Positions 17,314 through 25,322 of a stretch of DNA of 64,000 bases are shown here, in pieces. Position 1 is the stretch's first letter. Each line of letters begins with the position of its first letter. The translations under genes and the position numbers were made by a program. This stretch comes from an uncultured Mesonia sp. (GTDB lineage: Bacteria; Bacteroidota; Bacteroidia; Flavobacteriales; Flavobacteriaceae): positions 62,001 to 126,000 of the forward strand of contig CANMOY010000003.1 of NCBI GenBank assembly GCA_947499595.1, in the 5' to 3' direction. The notes below the pieces were generated by a model. The model was not told the origin of the DNA. It saw only the letters and a list, made by a program, of their open reading frames with translations, and did no database searches.

Positions 17314-18063
17314 ATGGCTATTAATACAGATAAGAATAGTTATACCATCATTTTTGCAATTGTGATGGTAGTTATAGTAGGAAGTTTGCTAGCTGGTTTT
17401 GCCAATGGTTTAAAACCAATGATTAAAGCAAATGAACGATATGAAAAACAACAAAACATACTTTATGCTTTGGGTGTGAATAACAACGAAGGAGCTAATG
17501 ATGTTGTTTTTATTGGTACAGAGCAAGTTGAGGAAGAATTTAAAAAATATATTACTAAGCAATTGGTAATTCAAGGCGATCAAGTAACCGAAGATGATCA
17601 AGCTTACTTAATTGACATCAGTAAAGAAGAAAACAAAGCAAAAAAGGCAGATTACCAAAGAAGACTTCCTTTGTTTGTTGCCAATTTAGAGGGCGAAGAG
17701 CTTTATGTGATGCCAGTTAGAGGCAAAGGACTCTGGGATGCCATTTGGGGATATGTAGCGGTTGATAAAAGTATGACCGTAAAAGGTGTTTATTTTGACC
17801 ATAAAGGAGAAACACCTGGTTTAGGGGCTGAAATTAAACAACGCTACTTTATGGATGATTTTACGGGTGAGAAATTCTTACACGGAGGAGCCTTCAAAGG
17901 TATCGAAGTGGCTAAAGGTAACAACGACCCTAAGAATGAAGATAAATCAGATAATGAGGTAGATGCTTTGGCAGGTGCAACCATCACAGGAGATGGTGTA
18001 AGCGCTATGCTAAGAAAAGATATCAAACTTTATGTGCCTTATTTTAAAACTTTAAACAACTAA
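17314..18063 (+). CDS. nqrC: Na+-translocating NADH:quinone reductase subunit C
   Basis: Membrane-anchored subunit with one N-terminal helix (residues 11-30) and a periplasmic FMN-binding domain, 249 residues. Conserved stretches are GLWDAIWGYVAVD (about 142-154), GVYFDHKGETPGLGAEI (about 160-176) and the flavinylation motif near residues 222-229, read as AGATITGD with the acceptor threonine. FMN would be attached by the ApbE encoded 4 kb downstream. Two bases separate it from nqrB. Confidence 0.95.
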   Translation: MAINTDKNSYTIIFAIVMVVIVGSLLAGFANGLKPMIKANERYEKQQNILYALGVNNNEGANDVVFIGTEQVEEEFKKYITKQLVIQGDQVTEDDQAYLIDISKEENKAKKADYQRRLPLFVANLEGEELYVMPVRGKGLWDAIWGYVAVDKSMTVKGVYFDHKGETPGLGAEIKQRYFMDDFTGEKFLHGGAFKGIEVAKGNNDPKNEDKSDNEVDALAGATITGDGVSAMLRKDIKLYVPYFKTLNN

Positions 18064-18067
18064 AATT

Positions 18068-18715
18068 ATGGGACTTTTATCTAGAAAAGACGCAAAGTTA
18101 ATTACAGACCCATTAGCAGATAACAACCCCATTACCATACAGGTTTTAGGTATTTGCTCTGCATTAGCTATTACCGCTCAGTTAAAGCCATCTATTGTAA
18201 TGGCAATTTCGGTACTGTTTGTAATGGGGGTGGGTAACGTAGTGATTTCGTTATTACGGAATTTAATACCTTCAAAAATTAGAATTATTGTACAATTAAT
18301 CGTTGTAGCTACATTAGTAATTATTGTAGATCAAGTGCTTAAAGCTTTTGCTTACTCACTAAGTAAAGAACTTTCTGTATTTATTGGATTAATTATTACC
18401 AACTGTATCATTATGGGGCGATTTGAAGCATTTGCTTTAGGAAACGGACCTTGGAAATCCTTTCTTGATGGAATAGGAAATGCAGCGGGATATGGACTAA
18501 TCTTAGTAATTGTTGGTTTCTTTAGAGAATTATTAGGTTCGGGAACTTTATTTGGTTTTCAAGTATTAGGAGACCCTGTAGAGAAAACAGGCCTTTATGC
18601 TATAGGATATGAGAATAATGGTTTTATGGTATTGCCTCCAATGGCGCTTATCGTAGTGGGAATCATTATCTGGGTTCAACGCAGTAGAAATAAAGATTTA
18701 ATAGAAGAGAATTAA
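18068..18715 (+). CDS. nqrD: Na+-translocating NADH:quinone reductase subunit D
   Basis: Six-helix membrane subunit of 215 residues, paralogous to NqrE and RnfE. It shows LGICSALAITAQLKPSIVM (about 28-46), GLIITNCIIMGRFEAFA (about 106-122) and GFFRELLGSGTLFG (about 155-168). The cysteine in the ITNCII segment matches the position proposed to bind an intramembrane iron centre between NqrD and NqrE. It starts four bases after nqrC. Confidence 0.95.
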   Translation: MGLLSRKDAKLITDPLADNNPITIQVLGICSALAITAQLKPSIVMAISVLFVMGVGNVVISLLRNLIPSKIRIIVQLIVVATLVIIVDQVLKAFAYSLSKELSVFIGLIITNCIIMGRFEAFALGNGPWKSFLDGIGNAAGYGLILVIVGFFRELLGSGTLFGFQVLGDPVEKTGLYAIGYENNGFMVLPPMALIVVGIIIWVQRSRNKDLIEEN

Positions 18716-18752
18716 TAATTCGTTACGCGAATAATTCAGTAAAAAATTTATT

Positions 18753-19496
18753 ATGGAACATTTAGAATTATTTTTTAAATCCATTTTCGTAGATAATATG
18801 GTATTTGCCTATTTCTTGGGAATGTGTTCTTACTTAGCTGTATCTAAAAAGGTAAGTACAGCAGTAGGTCTAGGGGCTGCGGTAATATTTGTATTAACCG
18901 TTACCGTGCCTTTAAACTGGTTGTTAGACCAGTATATTTTACAAGAAGGTGCGCTTACATGGTTGGGCCCAGAATATGCAGATTATGACTTGAGTTTCTT
19001 ATCGTTTATTTTATTTATTGCTACCATAGCAACCATGGTTCAATTGGTAGAAATAATCGTTGAGAAATTTTCACCTTCACTTTATAACTCTTTAGGAATT
19101 TTCTTGCCGTTAATCGCCGTTAACTGTGCAATTTTAGGGGGTTCTTTGTTTATGCAATCCAGAGACATTGCTTCTATAGATTTAGCTTTGAACTATGGTT
19201 TTAGTAGTGGTATTGGTTGGTTCTTGGCAATTGTAGCTATTGCTGCAATTCGTGAGAAAATTAGATATAGTAACGTTCCCGCTCCACTTCGTGGTCTTGG
19301 GATTACCTTTATTATTACTGGTTTAATGGCTATTGGCTTTATGAGCTTTGGTGGTATGTTAACTGGTGGTGATGAAGAAACTACTTCTTTAGAGCCAAGT
19401 CAAGAGAATAGCGTAGGTATGCTTGAAGAAGAAAAAGAAAATACTAACCCAACTGCTGAAACCTTAGTGGTGTCAGATTTAAACAACCAAGAATAG
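18753..19496 (+). CDS. nqrE: Na+-translocating NADH:quinone reductase subunit E, with extended acidic C terminus
   Basis: Six-helix membrane subunit, 247 residues. The core up to about residue 202 matches the family: [15 protein letters not shown] (about 23-37) with the iron-centre cysteine, [17 protein letters not shown] (about 118-134) with the second one, and [19 protein letters not shown] (about 178-196). The well-studied Vibrio protein ends near residue 198; here about 45 extra residues follow, rich in Glu, Ser, Thr and Asn ([18 protein letters not shown] and on). The tail has no helix or obvious motif. It lies 37 bases after nqrD and one base before nqrF. Confidence 0.95.
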   Translation: MEHLELFFKSIFVDNMVFAYFLGMCSYLAVSKKVSTAVGLGAAVIFVLTVTVPLNWLLDQYILQEGALTWLGPEYADYDLSFLSFILFIATIATMVQLVEIIVEKFSPSLYNSLGIFLPLIAVNCAILGGSLFMQSRDIASIDLALNYGFSSGIGWFLAIVAIAAIREKIRYSNVPAPLRGLGITFIITGLMAIGFMSFGGMLTGGDEETTSLEPSQENSVGMLEEEKENTNPTAETLVVSDLNNQE

Positions 19497-19497
19497 T

Positions 19498-20802
19498 ATG
19501 TTTTTAGCAAGTACAATTGGCGTAGTAGTTGCCACCGTAGTAGCTTTTTTAGTTTTAATTCTACTGCTTGTCGCATTACTACTTTTTACAAAACAAAAAT
19601 TATCGCCTTCTGGTCCGGTTACTATAACCATTAATGATGAGAAGAAGATAGAGGTAGATTCTGGAGGAACCTTATTATCTACCTTAGGTAAAGAAAAAAT
19701 ATTCTTACCTTCTGCTTGTGGTGGTGGTGGTACATGTATACAATGCGAATGCCATGTTTTAGAAGGTGGTGGTGAAGCCCTGCCTACTGAGACGCCTCAC
19801 TTTACTCGAAAAGAATTGCAAGAAGGAGCAAGACTCTCTTGCCAAGTAAAGGTAAAACAAGATATGAATATCCATATACCAGAAGAGGTGTTCGGAATTA
19901 AGAAATGGGAGGCAACCGTAGTGCGTAACTACAATGTAGCCTCATTTATTAAGGAGTTTGTAGTGGAGATTCCTGAGGATATGAACTATAAAGCTGGAGG
20001 GTATATTCAAATTGAGATTCCTCCTTGTGAAATCAATTATAAAGATATTGATATCACAGCTCACCCAGAAGAGCATGAAACTCCAGACAAGTTCCAAGAG
20101 GAGTGGGATAAGTTTGGTTTATGGCCATTGGTGATGAAAAATACAGAAACCGTAGAAAGAGCTTACTCTATGGCTTCTTACCCAGCCGAAGGGAGAGAAA
20201 TTATGCTTAACGTGCGTATTGCTACGCCACCTTGGGATCGTGCCAAAAATCAATGGATGAATGTAAATCCTGGTGTGGCTTCAAGTTATATATTTAACTG
20301 TAAAAAAGGAGATAAAGTAACTATCTCAGGTCCTTATGGTGAATTCTTTATCAACGAATCTGAAGCAGAAATGCTTTATGTAGGTGGTGGAGCCGGTATG
20401 GCACCTATGCGATCGCATTTATATCATCTTTTCAAGACCTTAAAGACAGGAAGAAAAGTAACGTATTGGTATGGAGGTAGATCTAAACGAGAGTTATTCT
20501 ACATTGAGCATTTTAGAGAATTAGAACGCGATTTCCCGAACTTTAAGTTTTACTTAGCCTTGTCTGAACCTTTAGAAGAGGATAATTGGAAGGTAAAAGA
20601 AGATATTCATGCTGAAGGGGATGGGTTTGTAGGATTTATTCACCAAGTAGTAATAGATCAATACTTATCAAAACATGATGAGCCAGAAGAAATTGAATTG
20701 TATTTCTGTGGACCACCGTTAATGAACCAAGCGGTTCAAAAAATGGGAGAAGACTTCGGTATTCCAGATGAGAATATCAGATTTGATGATTTTGGTGGAT
20801 AA
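19498..20802 (+). CDS. nqrF: Na+-translocating NADH:quinone reductase subunit F (NADH-oxidising)
   Basis: Electron-entry subunit of 434 residues: one N-terminal membrane helix (about 6-27), a plant-type [2Fe-2S] ferredoxin domain, and a ferredoxin-NADP reductase-like FAD/NADH domain. The cluster cysteines are visible in [16 protein letters not shown] (about 73-88) and LSCQVKV (about 113-119). FAD binding is shown by [10 protein letters not shown] (about 220-229), NADH binding by [12 protein letters not shown] (about 299-310), and the C terminus by [11 protein letters not shown] followed by [10 protein letters not shown]. It ends the operon at a strong hairpin. Confidence 0.97.
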   Translation: MFLASTIGVVVATVVAFLVLILLLVALLLFTKQKLSPSGPVTITINDEKKIEVDSGGTLLSTLGKEKIFLPSACGGGGTCIQCECHVLEGGGEALPTETPHFTRKELQEGARLSCQVKVKQDMNIHIPEEVFGIKKWEATVVRNYNVASFIKEFVVEIPEDMNYKAGGYIQIEIPPCEINYKDIDITAHPEEHETPDKFQEEWDKFGLWPLVMKNTETVERAYSMASYPAEGREIMLNVRIATPPWDRAKNQWMNVNPGVASSYIFNCKKGDKVTISGPYGEFFINESEAEMLYVGGGAGMAPMRSHLYHLFKTLKTGRKVTYWYGGRSKRELFYIEHFRELERDFPNFKFYLALSEPLEEDNWKVKEDIHAEGDGFVGFIHQVVIDQYLSKHDEPEEIELYFCGPPLMNQAVQKMGEDFGIPDENIRFDDFGG

Positions 20803-20823
20803 ACCATCATTAATAATGTATAT

Positions 20824-20858
20824 AAAGCCTTTTCATTTAATTGAAAAGGCTTTTTTTA
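20824..20858 (+). terminator. Terminator of the nqr operon
   Basis: Stem AAAGCCTTTTCA / TGAAAAGGCTTT with a five-base loop and a run of T, 22 bases after the nqrF stop. It also abuts the end of the convergent small gene. Confidence 0.85.
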
Positions 20859-21281
20859 TACCAAAAGACTAGTCTTTTTCGGTTGATAATCTAAAAGTTC
20901 TTCAATGCGAAGTAAATTAGGCTCATGATCGAGTTTGCATAAATACTTGATCACCGCTTCTAATCCATAAAACAAATCATCTTGATTATAACTAAATTTT
21001 CCATTTGCTTCAAATCTTAGCCGTTTTAAAAACACAGCTTCTATATCAAGCAATTCTTGAGGGGTAAAGCCCTCAAACCTTCTTCCAAGTAATTGATTTA
21101 CCCTCCCTACATAACTCAAATTCCCTTCTCCTATGCTATCGCTGAAATCGGCCCAGAAATCGGCTTGATTTAAGATATTGCCCACCGCACATTTACAGTG
21201 GCAATTAGGATGTAATTCTCCTTTATGAAAAGCAGTATATAATCTATTTATCGCTTTCTCTGTTCTTCTCTTAAATGCCAT
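20856..21281 (-). CDS. Conserved small protein with HPNCHCKC cysteine cluster (next to nqr)
   Basis: A 141-residue soluble protein without signal peptide or membrane helix. The N-terminal third carries HPNCHCKCAVGNIL (about residues 24-37), with three cysteines and two histidines that could bind a metal. The remainder (YVGRVNQLLGRRFEGFTPQ, then LLDIEAVFLKRLRFE) looks alpha-helical. I recall similar proteins in other Flavobacteriaceae, often mislabelled as an NQR subunit F because of their position. I cannot name a function. It is convergent with nqrF and divergent from the next gene, with no sign of being a ferredoxin domain. Confidence 0.7.
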   Translation of the reverse strand: MAFKRRTEKAINRLYTAFHKGELHPNCHCKCAVGNILNQADFWADFSDSIGEGNLSYVGRVNQLLGRRFEGFTPQELLDIEAVFLKRLRFEANGKFSYNQDDLFYGLEAVIKYLCKLDHEPNLLRIEELLDYQPKKTSLLV

Positions 21282-21392
21282 TTATCATTTTTACTTTTAA
21301 GATAAATAAAAATCATAAAATACTGATAATTAGAAGGTTGTTTTAACACTTTCTTTATTTTGGTTCAGGTTTTTACATTGAGCAAAATGTAG

Positions 21393-21400
21393 TATTTTTG
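21393..21400 (+). promoter_or_regulatory. Promoter -7 element for the small gene-apbE unit
   Basis: TATTTTTG matches TAnnTTTG and ends four bases before the ATG at 21405, so transcription would start at or near the start codon. A TTG at 21378 is too close (12 bases) to be a good -33. Confidence 0.5.
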
Positions 21401-21404
21401 GGGT

Positions 21405-21764
21405 ATGAAAGAAGAACTAACAGAACAAGAATTGCATCAACTTGCTATGAATATAGTAGGAAAAGATTTAGAAAAACAAGGATTTGAATTTTTAGCGGTT
21501 AATTCTAAATTAAAAAAGAACCCACAATTTGTTATTCAAAAGGAAAAACAAATGAGCTTTGTGGTTGTTCGGGCAATTTGTCATCCACAAAAAGTTTCTG
21601 AAATGGATAAGGAACTTATGCAAAAAGTAAAGGATCACGCTGTAAAGTTTGAGGCCGACACTTATTATGCACCTGTTGGTCTTGGGCATGGTGATGACTT
21701 TGAACGACCCGTGGTCAAAGACGAAGCATATAGTTTGCTTTATCCTGGTATAAAAAAAGTATGA
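21405..21764 (+). CDS. Conserved small protein co-transcribed with apbE
   Basis: A 119-residue protein with no signal peptide or membrane segment. Its pattern (LAMNIVGKDLEKQGFEFLAVNS early, then FVVVRAICHPQKV, DHAVKFEADTYYAPVGLGHG and VVKDEAYSLLYPGIKKV) looks like a small alpha/beta domain similar to restriction-endonuclease-like or YraN-type folds. Databases often call homologues 'NQR subunit F' by neighbourhood, but it has no iron-sulphur or flavin motif. Its stop overlaps the apbE ATG (ATGA), implying coupling with flavin transfer. Function unknown. Confidence 0.75.
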   Translation: MKEELTEQELHQLAMNIVGKDLEKQGFEFLAVNSKLKKNPQFVIQKEKQMSFVVVRAICHPQKVSEMDKELMQKVKDHAVKFEADTYYAPVGLGHGDDFERPVVKDEAYSLLYPGIKKV

Positions 21765-22762
21765 GGTATATATATTTATTTTTGATTTGCTTGTTTGCCG
21801 CTTGTCAAGCACCACAACAAGAAGAATTTGTCATTTCTGGAGATGCTTTTGGCACTCGATACTACATCAATACACAAAAAAAAGCAGTAGAAAAATCCCA
21901 AATTGATAGTATTATAAATCGAGTTAATCAATCGGTTAGTACTTATTTGGAAACTAGCGATATTTCACGCGTGAATAAAGGGGATAGTACTATAGTGGTT
22001 GATTTTATCTTTACGGAAGTATTTAAACTTTCGAAGAGAATTCACCAAGAAACCGATGGTTATTTTGATCCCACTGTTGGCGCCCTAAGAAATGCTTATG
22101 GATTTGGAACCAGTCCGGCATTAAACGACCTTTCGCAACATACAATAGATTCTTTGTTGATGTTAACAGGTTTTGAAAAAATAAGCTTAACAGAACAAAA
22201 TCAAATCCGTAAAGTAAATCCCAATATCTATATTGATTTTAATGCTATTGCCAAAGGCTACGGTATTGATCTCATCGCTGATTTTTTGAACCAACAAGGC
22301 ATCGAAAATTATTTGGTTGAGCTTGGTGGTGAAATTGTTTCGCGTGGTATAAATTTAAACAAAAATGCCGGTTGGATAGTTGGCGTAGAGGGAATAGATT
22401 CTGATTTAGATAATAGGAGCTATCAATATAAACTCAAACTTAAAAATGAAGCCTTGGCCTCTTCTGGCAATTATCGAAAATTTTGGGTAGATAGCCTTAG
22501 CGGAAAAAAATATGTGCATACCATAAATCCTAGAACTGGTCAAGCAAAAACTACGCAAGTGACCAGCGCATCAATAATCGCAGCAAATTGCGCCAAAGCC
22601 GATGCGTACGCTACAAGTGTAATGGCAATGGGAAAAAAGAAAGCACTATCTTTTCTTAAGCAGGAGAACGGCATAAAGGCTGCTTACTTCACTTATATCG
22701 ATAGTTTAGGCAAACAAAGGGAGTATATGACCCAATCGTTTAAAGAGCGCTTGGTGAATTGA
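21761..22762 (+). CDS. apbE: FAD:protein FMN transferase ApbE (lipoprotein)
   Basis: Periplasmic enzyme of 333 residues that splits FAD and links FMN through phosphoester bonds to threonines in NqrB and NqrC. The signal peptide ends in a lipobox with Cys15 (LFAACQ), so it is membrane-tethered. Family motifs are EFVISGDAFGTRYYI near the start, TDGYFDPTVGALRNAYGFG (about 100-118), NIYIDFNAIAKGYGIDL (about 155-171), YLVELGGEIVSRG, HTINPRTGQ (about 246-254) and ADAYATSVMAMG with the Mg2+-binding aspartate. It is 1 kb from the nqr operon that supplies its substrates. Its stop is immediately adjacent to the stop of the convergent methyltransferase gene. Confidence 0.95.
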   Translation: MRYIYLFLICLFAACQAPQQEEFVISGDAFGTRYYINTQKKAVEKSQIDSIINRVNQSVSTYLETSDISRVNKGDSTIVVDFIFTEVFKLSKRIHQETDGYFDPTVGALRNAYGFGTSPALNDLSQHTIDSLLMLTGFEKISLTEQNQIRKVNPNIYIDFNAIAKGYGIDLIADFLNQQGIENYLVELGGEIVSRGINLNKNAGWIVGVEGIDSDLDNRSYQYKLKLKNEALASSGNYRKFWVDSLSGKKYVHTINPRTGQAKTTQVTSASIIAANCAKADAYATSVMAMGKKKALSFLKQENGIKAAYFTYIDSLGKQREYMTQSFKERLVN

Positions 22763-23518
22763 TTATTTATAAACCAAGGGTAAAATCTCGTTGGGATCTA
22801 AGCAGAATCTCTGTACTTCGCCAATGCTTAATTGCTGCGCATAGTGAACAGGTTTTACCTTGAAGCCGACCTTAGACAATCTGTCAAAATAATCTTTGCC
22901 GTAAACACGAACATGGTCATATTGTCCAAAAATTTCAGCTCTCTTTTTCGGGTCGGTTATGGTGTCGTCTTCAAAAGTTTTTTCCCTATAAATATCTTGT
23001 GGTACCTGAAGAATAGCGAAACCACCGGTTTTTAAAACACGATATATTTCTTTCATCGCTTTAATATCATCAGGAATATGTTCTAGTACGTGATTACAAA
23101 AAATAACTTCAAAGTGATCATCAGGAAACGGTAGATTACATATGTCGGCTTTAACATCGGCTAGAGGAGACTCTAAATCGGTTGTAGTGTAATTTAAATG
23201 CGGTAATTTTCTAAATCGATGATAAAAGGCCTGCTCGGGAGCCACGTGCAACATTTTTCGAGGCAAACTAAAAAAATCAGTTTCGCGTTTGAGGTAAAGC
23301 CATAGTAATCTGTGGCGTTCTAAAGATAATGTAGATGGCGATAGAACATTTGCTCGGGTTTTTCCATATCCATAAGGTAAAAATCGTCTGAATGATTTAC
23401 CATCTATGGGATCTGTAAAGGTCGAGCCTCTTAAAAGAATACTCAAAAACGGCTGGGCTACATAACTTGCTTTGATAAGTAGCGGTCTAGGAACGTTATT
23501 GAGTATCCATTTAATCAT
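22763..23518 (-). CDS. Class I SAM-dependent methyltransferase, unknown substrate
   Basis: A 251-residue Methyltransf_11-type protein. The SAM-binding region is unusual at its first strand (KMLHVAPEQAFYHRF, about 88-102, in place of a classic GxGxG loop), followed by the acidic strand NYTTTDLESPLADVKADI and the motif VIFCNHVLEHIPDDIKAM, then EIYRVLKTGGFAILQVP. This form with HVAPE and NHVLEHIPDD is typical of methyltransferases acting on sugars or lipids. The substrate cannot be inferred. It is the last gene of the gpmI-map operon, six bases after map. Confidence 0.85.
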   Translation of the reverse strand: MIKWILNNVPRPLLIKASYVAQPFLSILLRGSTFTDPIDGKSFRRFLPYGYGKTRANVLSPSTLSLERHRLLWLYLKRETDFFSLPRKMLHVAPEQAFYHRFRKLPHLNYTTTDLESPLADVKADICNLPFPDDHFEVIFCNHVLEHIPDDIKAMKEIYRVLKTGGFAILQVPQDIYREKTFEDDTITDPKKRAEIFGQYDHVRVYGKDYFDRLSKVGFKVKPVHYAQQLSIGEVQRFCLDPNEILPLVYK

Positions 23519-23524
23519 TGTTTT

Positions 23525-24349
23525 TTAGGCTTTAGTGGTATTAGTTACTTTCTTAAATTCGTTTTCTTCTTCACTACTAATACCTAAGGCTTCATAAATA
23601 TAGTCAAAGGTAGATAATAACTGTGGCTTACCATCAACTAAAGCCACATCATGCTCAAAGTGAGCACTTGGCAATCCGTCTTTGGTAAGTATCGTCCAGC
23701 CATCTTTTAATTGGATAATCCTTTTACTCCCCATATTTATCATAGGTTCTATGGCCACAACCATTCCTTCTACAAATTTTTTGCCGCGTCCTCTTCTTCC
23801 ATAGTTAGGCATCTCTGGGTCTTCGTGCATCGTTTTTCCTATTCCATGGCCTACCAATTCGCGTACTACGCCATACCCGTGTTTTTCTGCATAGTTTTGA
23901 ATCGCATAGCCTACATCGCCAACGCGATTGCCTATTTTGAATTCTCTTATGCCTTGGTATAGCGACTCTTTAGTTACTTGCAGTAATTTTTCGACCTCTG
24001 GGCTTACTTCACCTACTTTAAACGTGTAGGCGTGGTCGCCATAATAACCATTTTTCACCGCTCCGCAATCTATAGAAATGATATCACCTTCCTTTAAAGG
24101 CTCGTCATTGGGTATTCCATGAACCACTTGCGCATTGGGACTCATACAAAGTGTGTTGGGAAAATCATATAAGCCCAAAAATCCTGGCACAGCATCTTGT
24201 GAGCGAATATACTCTTCGGCTATTTTATCTAATTCTAAGGTGGTTACACCGGGCTTTACGTAATCTGCTAGTACACCAAGTGTTCTGGAAACCACTAAGG
24301 CACTTTCACGCATTAACTCAATTTCTTCTTTGCTTTTTGGTATAATCAT
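23525..24349 (-). CDS. map: Type I methionine aminopeptidase
   Basis: Cytosolic metalloprotease (274 residues) that removes the initiator methionine from new proteins. Pita-bread fold motifs are visible: VVHGIPNDEPLKEGDIISID with metal ligands in IDCGAVKNGYYGDHAYTF (the two aspartates), the ligand and catalytic histidines in VGHGIGKTMHEDPE, and the two glutamates in GMVVAIEPMIN and SAHFEHDVAL. The length is slightly above the E. coli enzyme because of a C-terminal tail of about 20 residues. It lies three bases after the HAD phosphatase gene. Confidence 0.97.
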   Translation of the reverse strand: MIIPKSKEEIELMRESALVVSRTLGVLADYVKPGVTTLELDKIAEEYIRSQDAVPGFLGLYDFPNTLCMSPNAQVVHGIPNDEPLKEGDIISIDCGAVKNGYYGDHAYTFKVGEVSPEVEKLLQVTKESLYQGIREFKIGNRVGDVGYAIQNYAEKHGYGVVRELVGHGIGKTMHEDPEMPNYGRRGRGKKFVEGMVVAIEPMINMGSKRIIQLKDGWTILTKDGLPSAHFEHDVALVDGKPQLLSTFDYIYEALGISSEEENEFKKVTNTTKA

Positions 24350-24352
24350 ATT

Positions 24353-24760
24353 TTATTTCTTTAAAAAAGAAAACCATCCTTTATTTTTTTTACGGTATTG
24401 TGGTTTTTCTTTGAATAATAATTGATAAATTTCTCCCCAGCCTAAAAAACCCCCTATATTTCTGTCATCTATAAATAAGTCGGCATTTATTTTTCGACTT
24501 ACTACAGCATCATATTCCTCTTCAGGAAAACTTTGGTTAACCGCATAAAAAGTGAGACCGTTTTTCTCACAAAAATCGACCGCTTCCTGTAACTCTCTAC
24601 CGTAGCGGTAGGTCCATAAAATCAATCGATGTCCTTTTTTTTGTAGTTTTTTTAAGGTTTCAAAGGCAAACATTTTAGGTTTGCCTATACCAGGGTATTT
24701 ATTTTCTACAATGGTGCCGTCAAAATCAACGGCTATGATAAGCGATTTACTGTTGCTCAT
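24353..24760 (-). CDS. Small HAD-superfamily phosphatase
   Basis: A 135-residue HAD-like hydrolase without a cap domain. The nucleophile motif is AVDFDGTIVENKYP (about residues 9-22, two aspartates separated by one residue), motif II is the threonine in LILWTYRYG (about 46-54), and motif IV is LFIDDRNIG (about 95-103). The layout resembles the Bacteroides thetaiotaomicron BT0820-type predicted phosphatases. The C terminus is rich in lysine. The substrate is unknown. It sits in the middle of a five-gene operon, four bases after the thioredoxin-like gene. Confidence 0.85.
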   Translation of the reverse strand: MSNSKSLIIAVDFDGTIVENKYPGIGKPKMFAFETLKKLQKKGHRLILWTYRYGRELQEAVDFCEKNGLTFYAVNQSFPEEEYDAVVSRKINADLFIDDRNIGGFLGWGEIYQLLFKEKPQYRKKNKGWFSFLKK

Positions 24761-24764
24761 TATT

Positions 24765-25322
24765 TTAACGATAAGGGGTGTAATTTTGTTGGGTAACGAT
24801 TTGAATGATATCTTTTATAAAATTCTCATTTGGTCTTTCAACGTATCGCCCTACTTCATTCCCAGTTTTTTTGCTGATGAAAATGAATGTAGGTACATAC
24901 CTGATGTTGAATTTTTGCTCAATGCCTTCACTTGTCTTTTTCATCCGGTTAACCGCATAAATTTTAAAATCTTCTGATTCAAAGTCAACTTCGTCGAGTA
25001 ATTTTATAAGTTTAGGGTACTCTCTCTTACTATCTGGGCACCAAGTTCCAATAAAACCAATAATTTCATATTTCTTAAGGTGCTTTTTAAGTGTTTTCTT
25101 TTCAGTTTCGCTAAGTTCAAAATTTGTATATCCAGCTTCAAACCATGCCTTATGTTTTGAACGTTTAATGTCTTCTACCTTAAAAACACCGGTAAAAGCA
25201 TAATTGTTTAAGTCTTTGTAACTAGCTGTTTCTGATTGGCTTTTTTTAAATGTGGTTTTTTTAGAACTTCCACAAGACCAAAGAGCAAGCGAAACTACAA
25301 GAAGGAAGATTGTTTTTTTCAT
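24765..25322 (-). CDS. Thioredoxin-like lipoprotein with a degenerate active site
   Basis: A 185-residue envelope protein: signal peptide with lipobox and Cys17 (LALWSCGSS), then a thioredoxin fold. The active-site segment reads FIGTWCPDSKREYPKL (about residues 90-105): only the first cysteine of CxxC is kept and the second is serine. This excludes ordinary dithiol exchange and points to a monothiol or structural role. The cis-proline strand is present as RYVPTFIFISK (about 138-148). The start overlaps the gpmI stop by four bases. Confidence 0.85.
   Translation of the reverse strand: MKKTIFLLVVSLALWSCGSSKKTTFKKSQSETASYKDLNNYAFTGVFKVEDIKRSKHKAWFEAGYTNFELSETEKKTLKKHLKKYEIIGFIGTWCPDSKREYPKLIKLLDEVDFESEDFKIYAVNRMKKTSEGIEQKFNIRYVPTFIFISKKTGNEVGRYVERPNENFIKDIIQIVTQQNYTPYR

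Noticed and set aside
19498-21764. Calling the two small genes after nqrF additional NQR subunit F copies
   Set aside because: They lack the [2Fe-2S], FAD and NADH motifs seen in the real NqrF; the shared name in some annotations seems to come from position only.
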